This document shows, piece after piece, positions 27,713-35,164 of a DNA stretch of 64,000 nucleotides. The notes under the pieces are model-generated. The model searched no databases. It was not told the origin of the DNA and worked only from the letters and a program-made list of their open reading frames with translations. This DNA is from a bacterium (GTDB lineage: Bacteria; Chloroflexota; Anaerolineae; Caldilineales; Caldilineaceae): assembly GCA_016124945.1 (NCBI GenBank), contig WGMT01000069.1, positions 1 to 64,000 of the forward strand, written 5' to 3'. Position numbers and translations under genes: made by a program. The first letter of the stretch is position 1. Every line of letters starts with the position of its first letter.

Positions 27713-27738
27713 CTGGTGTTGTGTCACACGTCCATGCT
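27713..27738. other. Right attachment junction (att site half)
   Basis: CTGGT at 27713-27717 and core ATGCT at 27734-27738, followed outside by TGTGCGCCCC of the thioesterase N-terminal half. With the left junction it defines the element ends. Confidence 0.65.
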
Positions 27739-28008
27739 TGTGCGCCCCACGTAGGTGATGCGCCCCAGCAGCGTGAGGAAGTGACCCACGCGCACCGGTT
27801 CGTGGAAAATCATACTGTCAATCGCCACGGTGACAGATGGTCGCCGTGCATGGCGCGCCGCCACAATGCCACCGCACTCGTCGCACAGCTTCAGAATATG
27901 CCCACCGTGGACATTGCCCTGGCTGTTGGCGTGTTCGGGGTTCATGAACTGCCCCATGCTCACCGTCGAATCGGCCACCGTTTTCGTCACCACTATTGCT
28001 TCACTCAT
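27734..28008 (-). pseudogene. Acyl-CoA thioesterase, N-terminal fragment (split by the mobile element)
   Basis: ATG at 28008 after a good AGAGGAG. The first 91 codons are a hotdog thioesterase N-terminal half (NVHGGHILKLCDECGG; GRITYVGRTS) with catalytic Asp. After the ATGCT core the frame reads two element-encoded codons and hits TGA at 27724. The fragment keeps the active-site helix but lacks the second half of the beta sheet, so it is unlikely to fold. Confidence 0.85.
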
Positions 28009-28266
28009 ACGTCTCCTCTTTGCAACGGAAAAAACAACTGAACTATTGTAACACAGGGAAGCCCAACCAGGATTTTTCTCTGTGTGGGGTGGCGGTCAAC
28101 CCGAGGTGACGTTGTCCGCCTGCCTTCCGCTGGGCTGTTGACGCACAATCAGCACGATACGTAAACAGGTGACATGCGACTGGGTAGAATCTGCCCAGTT
28201 TTTTCTGTTATAATGGCCCAAGAAAGAGCCGCACAGTCGAGCATTGTTAGATAGCGCGGAGGCACC

Positions 28267-29032
28267 GTGTTGTTATCATCTGTTGAACAAAAAAGGCTGC
28301 AACTTTCCAAGAGCACGGCGGCAACGAAAAAGTCGCTGCTTGGTCAGTTTTTTACGCCTGAAAATACAGCGGCATTTATGGCGGGGCTTTTTCAGGATGG
28401 TACGGGGATCTGTCGCCTCTTAGATGCAGGCGCAGGCATCGGCTCACTGTCCGCTGCCTTTTTGGAGCGCTGGCGGACCGGTGGCTTTCACTTTTCGCGG
28501 GTGGAGTTGGATGCTTTTGAGATGGATGGTGCTTTGGTGGGGCACTTGGCGCAGACACTAGACGCATACGATCAGCGGAACGACTTTGTGGGCAATATCT
28601 ACGACGAGGACTTTGTGCTGGCGGCAGTTGAATCACTGTCGGGCAGTTTTTGGGCGAAGCCGCTAAATTCCTACACGCACGCGATCCTCAATCCGCCCTA
28701 CAAAAAGATCAACAGCAATTCCGCCCACCGGTTGGCTTTGCGTCGTGTCGGCATTGAGACGGTGAATCTCTATTCAGTTCAGCGTGTTTCATGAAAACAA
28801 GCATGGGCTGCCAGAATCTCTGGCGCGTGGGTTGACTGTGTTTTTAAACACCACTGCCGTCGATGTTTACTTTCGACGCTTCAACGGTCACACACAGGTC
28901 AATGCAACTGACCTGAAACTACTTAAATATCCCAGCCGCGAAGCTCTGTGCCGGCTTGGCACATGGGCGATGCAACAAGATGTACTCACGCAAGAGCAGA
29001 TTGACGCCAAGCTAGAGACCATGATCGAATGA
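28267..29032 (+). pseudogene. PstI/BsuBI-type adenine DNA methyltransferase, internally deleted
   Basis: GTG start at 28267 with GGAGG. The first frame (to 28794) has GQFFTP, motif I LLDAGAGIGSLSAAF and motif IV AILNPPYKKI, then NLYS. The matching C-terminal part (FHENKHGLPESLARGLTVFL ... YPSREAL) continues in another frame and ends at 29032. The middle and recognition region that should lie between NLYS and FHENK is missing, so an internal deletion with frameshift has inactivated the enzyme. Its stop overlaps the start of the endonuclease remnant. Confidence 0.82.
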
Positions 29033-29264
29033 CAAGCGACAACAGCAGCAACCAGATCGAGGCGGCGCTGCAAGTTCTTGCATCTTTGGGCTTGCCGATA
29101 CAACCGCCGGATTGGTCTACGTGACCGCCTTCCCGAATCGCACGATCATGGGACGCTATCTGAGCGAAATCGCATGGGAAACCGAGGTCTGGGTTGCGGA
29201 TGCACCTTCTCATCTGATTCATTTCAACGGCGAGCGTTTTCTTGGCCCCTACACTGGGGCTTAG
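29029..29264 (+). pseudogene. PstI/BsuBI-type restriction endonuclease, internally deleted
   Basis: ATG at 29029 overlaps the methyltransferase stop (ATGA). Frame 1 gives an N-terminal piece (NQIEAALQVLASLGLP) ending at TGA 29124. From about 29108 another frame reads the C-terminal piece GLVYVTAFPNR ... WETEVWVADAPSHLIHFNGE to TAG at 29264, typical of BsuBI/PstI enzymes. Most of the protein is deleted. The whole unit is a dead type II system. Confidence 0.78.
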
Positions 29265-29343
29265 TGAAACCAGCGACGCCGTCCTGGTTAATGTTCACAC
29301 CTTAACTGGAACCAAAAAGCATGTAGGAGCATCAGAGATCAAT

Positions 29344-29886
29344 ATGAACTTCAGACACCATTCACAGCATGAATCGCAGGCCATTGTGCAACTCTTTGCC
29401 TCGGTGTTTACTGCCTCTGAGGGAGAAACCGAAGGGACCTTGATTGGCCGGTTGGCCGAAGATTTATTCGAGAAGACGGACGCGCAAGATCTCTTCAACT
29501 TTGTCGCCGAAGACGAGGGTCGGATTGTTGGGGCGATTTCCTTCAGTCGCATGCGCTTTGAAGATGACAATGATATGGAGACATTCTTGTTGGCTCCGGT
29601 AGCCGTGCATAGCGATCACCAGGGCAAAGGCATCGGTCAGGCGTTGATCAATCACGGTCTGAAGGAACTGAAAGACGCAGGGGTGGGCATTGTCTTCACC
29701 TATGGAGATCCAGCGTTCTATGGCAAGGTTGGCTTTCGCCCGATATCACCCGAGACGGTAGCGGCTCCGTTTGAGCTGTCTTTTCCAGAGGGCTGGCTGG
29801 GCCAATCTCTCTTGGACGATTCAACCGAGATGCCGGCCGGCAAATGCACCTGTGTGGAAGCCTTTAACAATTCAGTCTATTGGTGA
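29344..29886 (+). CDS. GNAT-family N-acetyltransferase
   Basis: 180 residues with the GNAT fold: LLAPVAVHSDHQGKGIGQALINHGL (about 82-106; acetyl-CoA pyrophosphate loop QGKGIG) and YGDPAFYGKVGFRP (about 121-134). It resembles YhbS-type acetyltransferases. Substrate unknown. ATG at 29344 chosen because upstream in-frame ATG at 29242 lies inside the restriction-endonuclease remnant. Followed 16 bp later by a DinB gene. Confidence 0.86.
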   Translation: MNFRHHSQHESQAIVQLFASVFTASEGETEGTLIGRLAEDLFEKTDAQDLFNFVAEDEGRIVGAISFSRMRFEDDNDMETFLLAPVAVHSDHQGKGIGQALINHGLKELKDAGVGIVFTYGDPAFYGKVGFRPISPETVAAPFELSFPEGWLGQSLLDDSTEMPAGKCTCVEAFNNSVYW

Positions 29887-29902
29887 GCAAGGAACTCAAA
29901 GC

Positions 29903-30445
29903 ATGGACAAAGCCGCGCTTTCCTCGTTAATTGCCTTCAACTTCTGGGCAAACAATCGCATTCTCGCCACCTGTGAACGGATCTCCGCCGATGATTTTGT
30001 CCGCACCGTGACGCCCAACCCTGGTTGGCGTAGCCTGCGCGAGATTCTTGTCCATGTGCTCGATACCGAATATGGCTGGCGCTCTGTGCTGCAATCACAA
30101 GATGCCACGACGATTCTGGACGCGGCCGACTTCGCCGATGTGGCTGCATTGACAGCACATTGGCAGACGGAACAGGCCGCCTGGTTCGCGTATGACGCCC
30201 GTTTGCGCCAAGAGGACCTAGACGCGCCCTACGATGTGAACGCTGAGAACGGACTCACCGTCTGGCAACGGATTGCGCATGTGGTCATGCACGGTATCCA
30301 GCATCGCAGCGAGGCCGCAGCGATCTTGACGGGCTATGGCCAGTCGCCGGGAGAGCTTGATTTTGACGTTTTCTTGCAGGAAAAACCTGGCACAACTATC
30401 GACGGGATAACAGGTTCAGTCGTTCACGATTTGAATGCGGAGTAG
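29903..30445 (+). CDS. DinB-family protein
   Basis: 180 residues, four-helix DinB fold. Metal-binding pattern: ILVHVLDTEYGW (His near 51) and VVMHGIQHRSEAAAIL (His near 132 and 136). ATG at 29903 follows AAGGA, 16 bp after the GNAT gene, so the two are probably co-transcribed. Relatives are nickel- or zinc-dependent thiol transferases or hydrolases of unknown substrate. Confidence 0.85.
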   Translation: MDKAALSSLIAFNFWANNRILATCERISADDFVRTVTPNPGWRSLREILVHVLDTEYGWRSVLQSQDATTILDAADFADVAALTAHWQTEQAAWFAYDARLRQEDLDAPYDVNAENGLTVWQRIAHVVMHGIQHRSEAAAILTGYGQSPGELDFDVFLQEKPGTTIDGITGSVVHDLNAE

Positions 30446-30493
30446 GCATCCTCAGATGCCGGGTAGACCTGAATAAGCCGCATCTGAGGATGC
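30446..30493. repeat. Inverted repeat with GCATCCTCAGATGC arms
   Basis: Arms 30446-30459 and 30480-30493, starting on the base after the DinB stop. The same arm sequence recurs at 31172-31237, on the other side of the DUF4256 gene. Confidence 0.88.
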
Positions 30494-30545
30494 TCTCTCT
30501 ACAATTGCGCAGAGAATCACGAATTACTGAGGTTAGGAGATCCAC

Positions 30546-31115
30546 ATGAGCCACACCAACCCAAACGTGCTATCAGCAATACAGAGTGAAGCGCTGCTCA
30601 ACACGTTGAAAACCCGTTTCGAGGACAACATGAAGCGTCATCCAGCCCTGAACTGGGCCGACGTCGCGGCGAAGCTGGCCGCGCACCCCGAAAAGCTGTG
30701 GTCGTTGCACGAAATGGAACAGACCGGCGGCGAACCCGATGTGGTCGGGCGCGCCGAAGCCACGGGTGAGTTCATCTTCTTCGACTGTGCCGACGAAAGC
30801 CCAATCGGGCGCAGAAGTCTCTGTTACGACGGCGCGGCGCTGGCGGCGCGGAAGAAAAACAAGCCGGAGAGGAGCGCTCAGGAGATGGCCGCAGCAATGG
30901 GCGTTGCCATCCTAAACGAAACGGAGTATCGGGCGTTGCAGAAACTCGGCCATTTCGACACGAAGACGTCGAGTTGGATAGAAACACCGACGGATGTTCG
31001 AGAACTGGGCGGCGCTCTCTTCGGCGATTTCCGCTACAACCATGTGTTTTTCTATCACAACGGCGCGGACTCATACTATGCCGCCCGCGGCTTCCGCGGT
31101 TCACTGCGCGTCTGA
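30546..31115 (+). CDS. DUF4256 family protein
   Basis: 189 residues matching the DUF4256 pattern: LLNTLKTRFEDNMKRHP, LWSLHEMEQTGGEPDVVG, FIFFDCADESPIGRRSLCYD and a late FGDFRYNHVFFYHNGADSYY. Function unknown; likely a soluble enzyme-like protein. AGGAGA precedes the ATG. It is bracketed by two inverted repeats sharing the same arm sequence. Confidence 0.87.
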   Translation: MSHTNPNVLSAIQSEALLNTLKTRFEDNMKRHPALNWADVAAKLAAHPEKLWSLHEMEQTGGEPDVVGRAEATGEFIFFDCADESPIGRRSLCYDGAALAARKKNKPERSAQEMAAAMGVAILNETEYRALQKLGHFDTKTSSWIETPTDVRELGGALFGDFRYNHVFFYHNGADSYYAARGFRGSLRV

Positions 31116-31171
31116 AACAAACGTGACGTCACGTCTACCAATTTTAGAAATCCAAATTTGGGTGCAAAATC

Positions 31172-31237
31172 GCGGAGAGAGCATCCTCAGATGCGGCTTG
31201 AACCGCTCAATCCGGCATCTGAGGATGCTCTCTCCGC
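31172..31237. repeat. Perfect 23-bp inverted repeat with GCATCCTCAGATGC arms
   Basis: Arms 31172-31194 and 31215-31237, 20-nt loop. It ends 6 bp before the stop of the convergent amidohydrolase at 31244. Shares arm core and GCTCTCTC extension with 30446-30493. Confidence 0.9.
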
Positions 31238-31243
31238 ACAAGA

Positions 31244-32731
31244 TTATGAATCCCAACTGGCGTAGAAGCGACGCAGCGCCGCGGCCAATGCCTGCATCTG
31301 AGCGGCTTCGTCGTGCGCCGGCGCGGTGTAGTGGACGTCGAACTGCGCCCGCAGCGCGGCGGAGAGATCGTCCTCGTTGAGGCGGGTGTGTGCGCCGTTG
31401 CGGATTACCCATTCCCCGCCCACCATGACATGCCGGATCTGCTGCCGTGACCCACGGCGCAGCAACAACTCCTCTACCGGCACAGTCGGCGCAGACCAGA
31501 GACCGCGCACCCCTTCCCAATCAACCAAAAGCAGATCGGCCAGTTGACCTGCCGCCAGCCGCCCTACGGGGACATTGTCGCCCAGGGTGATGGCTGCGCC
31601 GTCTACGCTGCCCATGCCGAGGACGGTGGCTGCCGTCACCGTGGGCGATGCCGCGCCGGGACGATTGGCCAACGTCCACGCCAGGCGCAGTTCGCGTAGA
31701 TAATCTTGATCGTCGTCGAGGGTGTGGCCGTCCATGCCTACGCCGAGGCGGAGTCGCGCCGCCAACATTTCGGGGACGGGCGCGACGCCGCTGCGCAGGC
31801 GCAGGTTGCTGCTGGGGTTGTGGGCGATGCCCACGCCACGCTCGGCCAGGAGATCAAGTTCGTCCAATTCGCAGCAGACCATGTGGGCCAGAGTAAGCCA
31901 CGGTCCCAGCGCGCCAATCTCTTCGAGGTGACGGACGAAGCTTTTGCCCCAGCGCTTGAAGGCGTAGATGCGCTGATAGCGGGTTTCGAGCATGTGCATC
32001 TGCACACGCAGACCGTGATGCTGGGCAAAGTCTACGGCGGCGAGGATGAGTTCGTCGCTGCACCATTGACCGCCTGCCGGGCTGACTTGCAGGTGAACGG
32101 TATGCCCCAACGGATCATGGAAGTCGTCTACCAGGCGGGCGCAGAGAGCAAAGTAGTCCACCTGGGTGAGGGATGGCGGCGCCAGGAACCGTTCAGCCAC
32201 AGGCACCAGCGAGGCGGGCAGCCCCTCAACGAAGCGGGATCGTTCGGCGTAGACAAGCTGGTTCTGGTCCACTAAAGGCGGGTGAAAAGCCACACGCACA
32301 CCGGCATCAACGTAGGCGCGGATCGCCTGGCGACTGTCGGCCTCCATCTGCTCCCAGGTGCGGGGGTTGTGGCTGTGCGCTGTGGTGGTGACGCCGCTTT
32401 TGAGCAGTTGCAGCGATTCCCAGAGTGTGAGCAGGTAGGGATCGACCGGCGGCAGCGTCCACAAACCGGGGAGCCAGAGTTCGAGCAGATCGTCGGGATC
32501 GCCCAATGGCATGGTGCCGACGCCCCGCCCATGATCATGGCTGTTGACAAACGACGGCATCAGCAAAAAGCCCGCGCCGCCGAACTGCTCTGCCTCAGGG
32601 TGGTGCGCCGACAGATCGGCGCGCGCACCTGTCTCTACGATGTGCCCGTCCTCGACGTAGACGGCCCAATCGCTTTCAACGTCCACACCCGCCGCTGGGA
32701 GGGCGATCCCCGCCCAGATGATTGTATTCAT
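31244..32731 (-). CDS. Chlorohydrolase/cytosine deaminase-type amidohydrolase
   Basis: 495 residues. TrzA/AtzA/SsnA-like TIM barrel between two beta-sandwich halves. Metal ligands: His65-Asp-His67 in NSHDHG, HMLETRYQ (near 260), LAHMVCCE (near 295) and Asp in VGMDGHTLDDD (near 350). These enzymes deaminate or dechlorinate heterocyclic rings. ATG at 32731 has AAGGAG 7 nt upstream; the frame start at 32848 runs through an inverted repeat. Downstream of the creatininase gene, likely in one unit. Confidence 0.88.
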   Translation of the reverse strand: MNTIIWAGIALPAAGVDVESDWAVYVEDGHIVETGARADLSAHHPEAEQFGGAGFLLMPSFVNSHDHGRGVGTMPLGDPDDLLELWLPGLWTLPPVDPYLLTLWESLQLLKSGVTTTAHSHNPRTWEQMEADSRQAIRAYVDAGVRVAFHPPLVDQNQLVYAERSRFVEGLPASLVPVAERFLAPPSLTQVDYFALCARLVDDFHDPLGHTVHLQVSPAGGQWCSDELILAAVDFAQHHGLRVQMHMLETRYQRIYAFKRWGKSFVRHLEEIGALGPWLTLAHMVCCELDELDLLAERGVGIAHNPSSNLRLRSGVAPVPEMLAARLRLGVGMDGHTLDDDQDYLRELRLAWTLANRPGAASPTVTAATVLGMGSVDGAAITLGDNVPVGRLAAGQLADLLLVDWEGVRGLWSAPTVPVEELLLRRGSRQQIRHVMVGGEWVIRNGAHTRLNEDDLSAALRAQFDVHYTAPAHDEAAQMQALAAALRRFYASWDS

Positions 32732-32745
32732 ATCGTATCTCCTTG

Positions 32746-32835
32746 TAGAACGCGGATTAAGCGGATCGGGCGGATTGAGGCGGATTTTTGAATAAATCCG
32801 CCTCAATCCGCCCGATCCGCTTAATCCGCGTTCTA
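32746..32835. repeat. Perfect 42-bp hairpin built of GCGGATT words
   Basis: Arms 32746-32787 and 32794-32835 are exact reverse complements with a 6-nt loop. It sits 9 bp after the creatininase stop and 3 bp before the next gene's Shine-Dalgarno. Shares words with 3131-3189. No T-tract follows, so it is not a standard terminator. Confidence 0.93.
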
Positions 32836-32844
32836 TTCTATGCC

Positions 32845-33678
32845 TCAAACGCGGACATCTTCCTCGAAGAAGTCGCGCTTGATGACCATGCTGAGCCAGT
32901 CGACGATGGCGGCGTAGCCTTTGTGGCCGGTCTCTTCGGTAGCCAGGCTGGGATCGCCGATGGAGCCGTAGGGGGTGAGTGTTTTGTAGCTACGCACGCC
33001 GTAGAAGATGCCGCCGCCGGTCTTCATGTGTTCGGGGCTTTGCAGGCGGCGCAGTTCCTCGGGCTTGAGGTAGAAGGCTGTCCCTGTTTCGGGGTGGACG
33101 AGTTCGGGGTGGGTGACGAGTAGCCGCGCCGTTTCACCTTCGCCGCCGTGGCTTTCGCCCTTCTTCGATACCTGAATCGTGTGGTAGACCTTGCTCAGAG
33201 CCACCATCCAGTTGAGGACAACCGCGCTGGCATCGGGGGTGGCGTCGACGATCTCCTGAGCGGCGACCATCATCGAGGGTAGGTTGCCGTCGTGGCCGTG
33301 GACGAGCACAAAGTTGCGAAAGCCGCCCTGGTAGAGGCTAAGGCAGATCTCTTTGAGCAGCGTCACCAGTGTACTCGAACTGATGGACACCGTGCCGGGA
33401 AAGCCCAGGTGAAAGCTCGATGTGCCGAACGGGATCACCGGCCCGATCACCACAGGGCAGCCGAGTTCTTCCAGCCGAATCGCCGTGAGGCGGCAGATCT
33501 CACGTGCCTCCATGCTGTCCGTCCCCAGCGGCAGGTGCGCGCCGTGGTCCTCGGTGGCGCCCACGGGGATCAGGATTGTCTTTGTCTTCTTCAACATCTC
33601 TTGCACATCGGGGCCGCTCATCTCCGGCAGCGTCGCCGGTCCCTTTTGCACGTAGAGCACATCGTCGGGATGGGTCAT
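32845..33678 (-). CDS. Creatininase-family amidohydrolase
   Basis: 277 residues. Binuclear metal motifs of the creatininase fold: GATEDHGAHLPLGTD (Glu43, His45, Asp54), LVHGHDGN (near 125) and SHGGEGETA (near 178). The family includes creatinine amidohydrolase and the FAPy/F420 biosynthesis relatives such as MftE and ArfB. Upstream of the amidohydrolase at 31244 on the same strand and divergent from the YheO-like regulator at 33950. Confidence 0.88.
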   Translation of the reverse strand: MTHPDDVLYVQKGPATLPEMSGPDVQEMLKKTKTILIPVGATEDHGAHLPLGTDSMEAREICRLTAIRLEELGCPVVIGPVIPFGTSSFHLGFPGTVSISSSTLVTLLKEICLSLYQGGFRNFVLVHGHDGNLPSMMVAAQEIVDATPDASAVVLNWMVALSKVYHTIQVSKKGESHGGEGETARLLVTHPELVHPETGTAFYLKPEELRRLQSPEHMKTGGGIFYGVRSYKTLTPYGSIGDPSLATEETGHKGYAAIVDWLSMVIKRDFFEEDVRV

Positions 33679-33690
33679 TGGTTTCTCCTT

Positions 33691-33780
33691 ATTTGTGATT
33701 GGTGATTGGTGACTGGTGATTGGGTGGTTGGTCCCGTCGCTCGCTTAAAGAAACCCAATCACCAATCACTAATCACAAAT
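33691..33780. repeat. Inverted repeat of GGTGATT heptads
   Basis: Left arm 33691-33725 and right arm 33753-33780 pair imperfectly; the left has one extra heptad. It begins just upstream of the creatininase Shine-Dalgarno, in the divergent region. Confidence 0.85.
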
Positions 33781-33949
33781 CCCTCTTTTCCAGAACTATC
33801 GCGCATTCAAAAGCCGTCACTCTCGTGCAAAGTGTACAAGAAATTTTGTGATTTTTCCATAATGTCTAAACTGTTGACAAAGTGTCGATTCGCGCGTAGG
33901 ATAGCGTCACTTCCACTGTGCGATGGTTTCTACTCGAAAACAGGGACTC

Positions 33950-34645
33950 ATGACCAGTGATTCCGGTCCGAAGGCAGATGTACACGAAAACGGTGTTGGG
34001 GCGATGGCATCGGCAGAACGCGAGGCGACTTTTGCGGTCCTTGCGCAGATTGCCGAGGCGCTGCGCCGGCTTTTTGATCCTTTTTGCGAAGTGGTGATCC
34101 ACGATTTCAGCGATTTTGAGCACTCGATCATTCACCTTGAAGGCAACATCACCAATCGCAAACTTGGCGGCGCAGCCACGGACCTGCTCCTGTCCAAAGC
34201 GCAGAGCGGCGACACTGATGAGGATCTCTACAACTACCTTACCAGCCTGGCGGGTGGCCGTTTGATGAAGTCGAGCACTGTCTTTTTGCGCGACGAAACA
34301 GGACGGGCCTACGGCGCGTTTTGTGTCAACTTCGACATTTCGGCTTTCGTCAGTGTGCGCAAGATTCTAGGGGCGTTCGTCACCACTGAGGAAAAGGGCG
34401 ACATCGTCGAAACCTTCTCCGATGACATCGAAGAGACGATCCAATCGCTGCTCACCGACACACTGCACGAAGTGGGCAAAGGGCAGCCCCTCATGAGCCG
34501 CGAGGAGAAGATCGACCTCATCGCCCGCCTCGACGAACGAGGCATCTTCCAGGTGAAAAAAGCCGTCCCCATCCTGGCCGACCAACTGGGCCTGAGCCGG
34601 GCGACGGTCTACAACTATTTACGGGAAGCCAGAGAAGAAAAATAG
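33950..34645 (+). CDS. YheO/DauR-type PAS-HTH transcriptional regulator
   Basis: 231 residues. N-terminal YheO-like PAS domain (about 18-130; FDPFCEVVIHDFSDFEHSI, GAFCVNFDIS) and C-terminal helix-turn-helix (about 180-225; GIFQVKKAVPILADQLGLSR, then ATVYNYLREA). Relatives such as DauR sense amino-acid-like ligands. Divergent from the creatininase/amidohydrolase pair and at the head of the plus-strand catabolic run, it is the most likely local regulator. In-frame ATG at 33923 is an alternative start. Confidence 0.87.
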   Translation: MTSDSGPKADVHENGVGAMASAEREATFAVLAQIAEALRRLFDPFCEVVIHDFSDFEHSIIHLEGNITNRKLGGAATDLLLSKAQSGDTDEDLYNYLTSLAGGRLMKSSTVFLRDETGRAYGAFCVNFDISAFVSVRKILGAFVTTEEKGDIVETFSDDIEETIQSLLTDTLHEVGKGQPLMSREEKIDLIARLDERGIFQVKKAVPILADQLGLSRATVYNYLREAREEK

Positions 34646-34648
34646 AAC

Positions 34649-34703
34649 GATTTACGATTTACGATTGACGATTGATTCAATCGTCAATCGTAAATCGTAA
34701 ATC
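34649..34703. repeat. Perfect 27-bp hairpin of CGATTTA/CGATTGA heptads
   Basis: Arms 34649-34675 and 34677-34703 separated by one base. It lies between the regulator stop (34645) and the AAGGAGG of ridA. Type member of the CGATT heptad class. Confidence 0.93.
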
Positions 34704-34716
34704 CAAGGAGGTTCTT

Positions 34717-35103
34717 ATGCCGCCGTTCCAAGTAATTCTCACCGATTCCGCACCTGTGCCGAGCAGTGGATACAGCCAGGCGTTGCGCTGGGGCGACATG
34801 ATTGTGACGTCGGGCTATCTGGGCACCCATCCCGATGGGTCGGGGGTGGTGAAGGGTGGTTTTGACGCTGAGGTGCGCCAGGCATTGGACAACATCAAAG
34901 CTGTCCTTGAGGCGGGGGGCAGCAGCATGGCCAACGTGGTGCGTGTCAACGTGTCGCTCACCGACGTCAACCGCTTCGCCGATATGGACGTCATCTTCCG
35001 CGAATATTTCAGTGATCCCTATCCCACGCGCAATACCATCGGCGTCAAGGAACTGTGGGGCGGCGCACAGGTGGGGTTTGATGTGTGGGCGTTGGTGGAG
35101 TGA
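34717..35103 (+). CDS. ridA: RidA-family (YjgF/YER057c/UK114) deaminase
   Basis: 128 residues with the RidA fold: SGYSQALRWGDMIVTSGYLG, ALDNIKAVLEAGGSSMANVVRVNVSLTD and a late YPTRNTIGVKEL. Conserved Arg in NTRxxxGV position is read as PTRNTIGV. RidA proteins hydrolyse reactive enamine/imine intermediates released by PLP enzymes, or act in pyrimidine and purine-derivative catabolism. ATG at 34717 with a strong AAGGAGG; the longer frame starts inside the hairpin. Confidence 0.88.
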   Translation: MPPFQVILTDSAPVPSSGYSQALRWGDMIVTSGYLGTHPDGSGVVKGGFDAEVRQALDNIKAVLEAGGSSMANVVRVNVSLTDVNRFADMDVIFREYFSDPYPTRNTIGVKELWGGAQVGFDVWALVE

Positions 35104-35107
35104 CGAC

Positions 35108-35164
35108 TTACGATTGTCAATCGTAAATCGTAAATGGATTATCGTAAATGGATTATCGTAAATG
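35108..35164. repeat. Heptad words followed by a 14-bp tandem repeat supplying a start codon
   Basis: TACGATT-type words with a short dyad, then units of ATCGTAAATGGATT at 35127-35140 and 35141-35154 and a partial third at 35155-35164. The ATG of the third unit (35162) is the start of the next gene. No Shine-Dalgarno is visible. Confidence 0.85.

Larger units (their letters stand above)
20454..27738. mobile_element. Serine-recombinase integrative element inserted in a thioesterase gene (7,285 bp)
   Basis: Bounded by ATGCT at 20449-20453 and 27734-27738 with interrupted halves of one thioesterase gene outside. Cargo in order: thioesterase (-), large serine recombinase (-), small ORF (-), MmeI-like restriction-modification enzyme (+), membrane protein (+). 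There are no conjugation or phage structural genes, so it resembles a small integrative/defence island mobilised by its recombinase. The interruption also separates the membrane protein, hypothetical and mtnP genes from the original operon promoter. 20454-20687 and 27416-27712 contain no supported gene. Confidence 0.82.

Noticed and set aside
20452..27720. Direct repeat CTGGTGTT (20452-20459 and 27713-27720) as the recombination core
   Set aside because: Joining the thioesterase halves there leaves a TGA and shifts the frame; joining at ATGCT restores the gene exactly. The repeats fit better as half-site arms.
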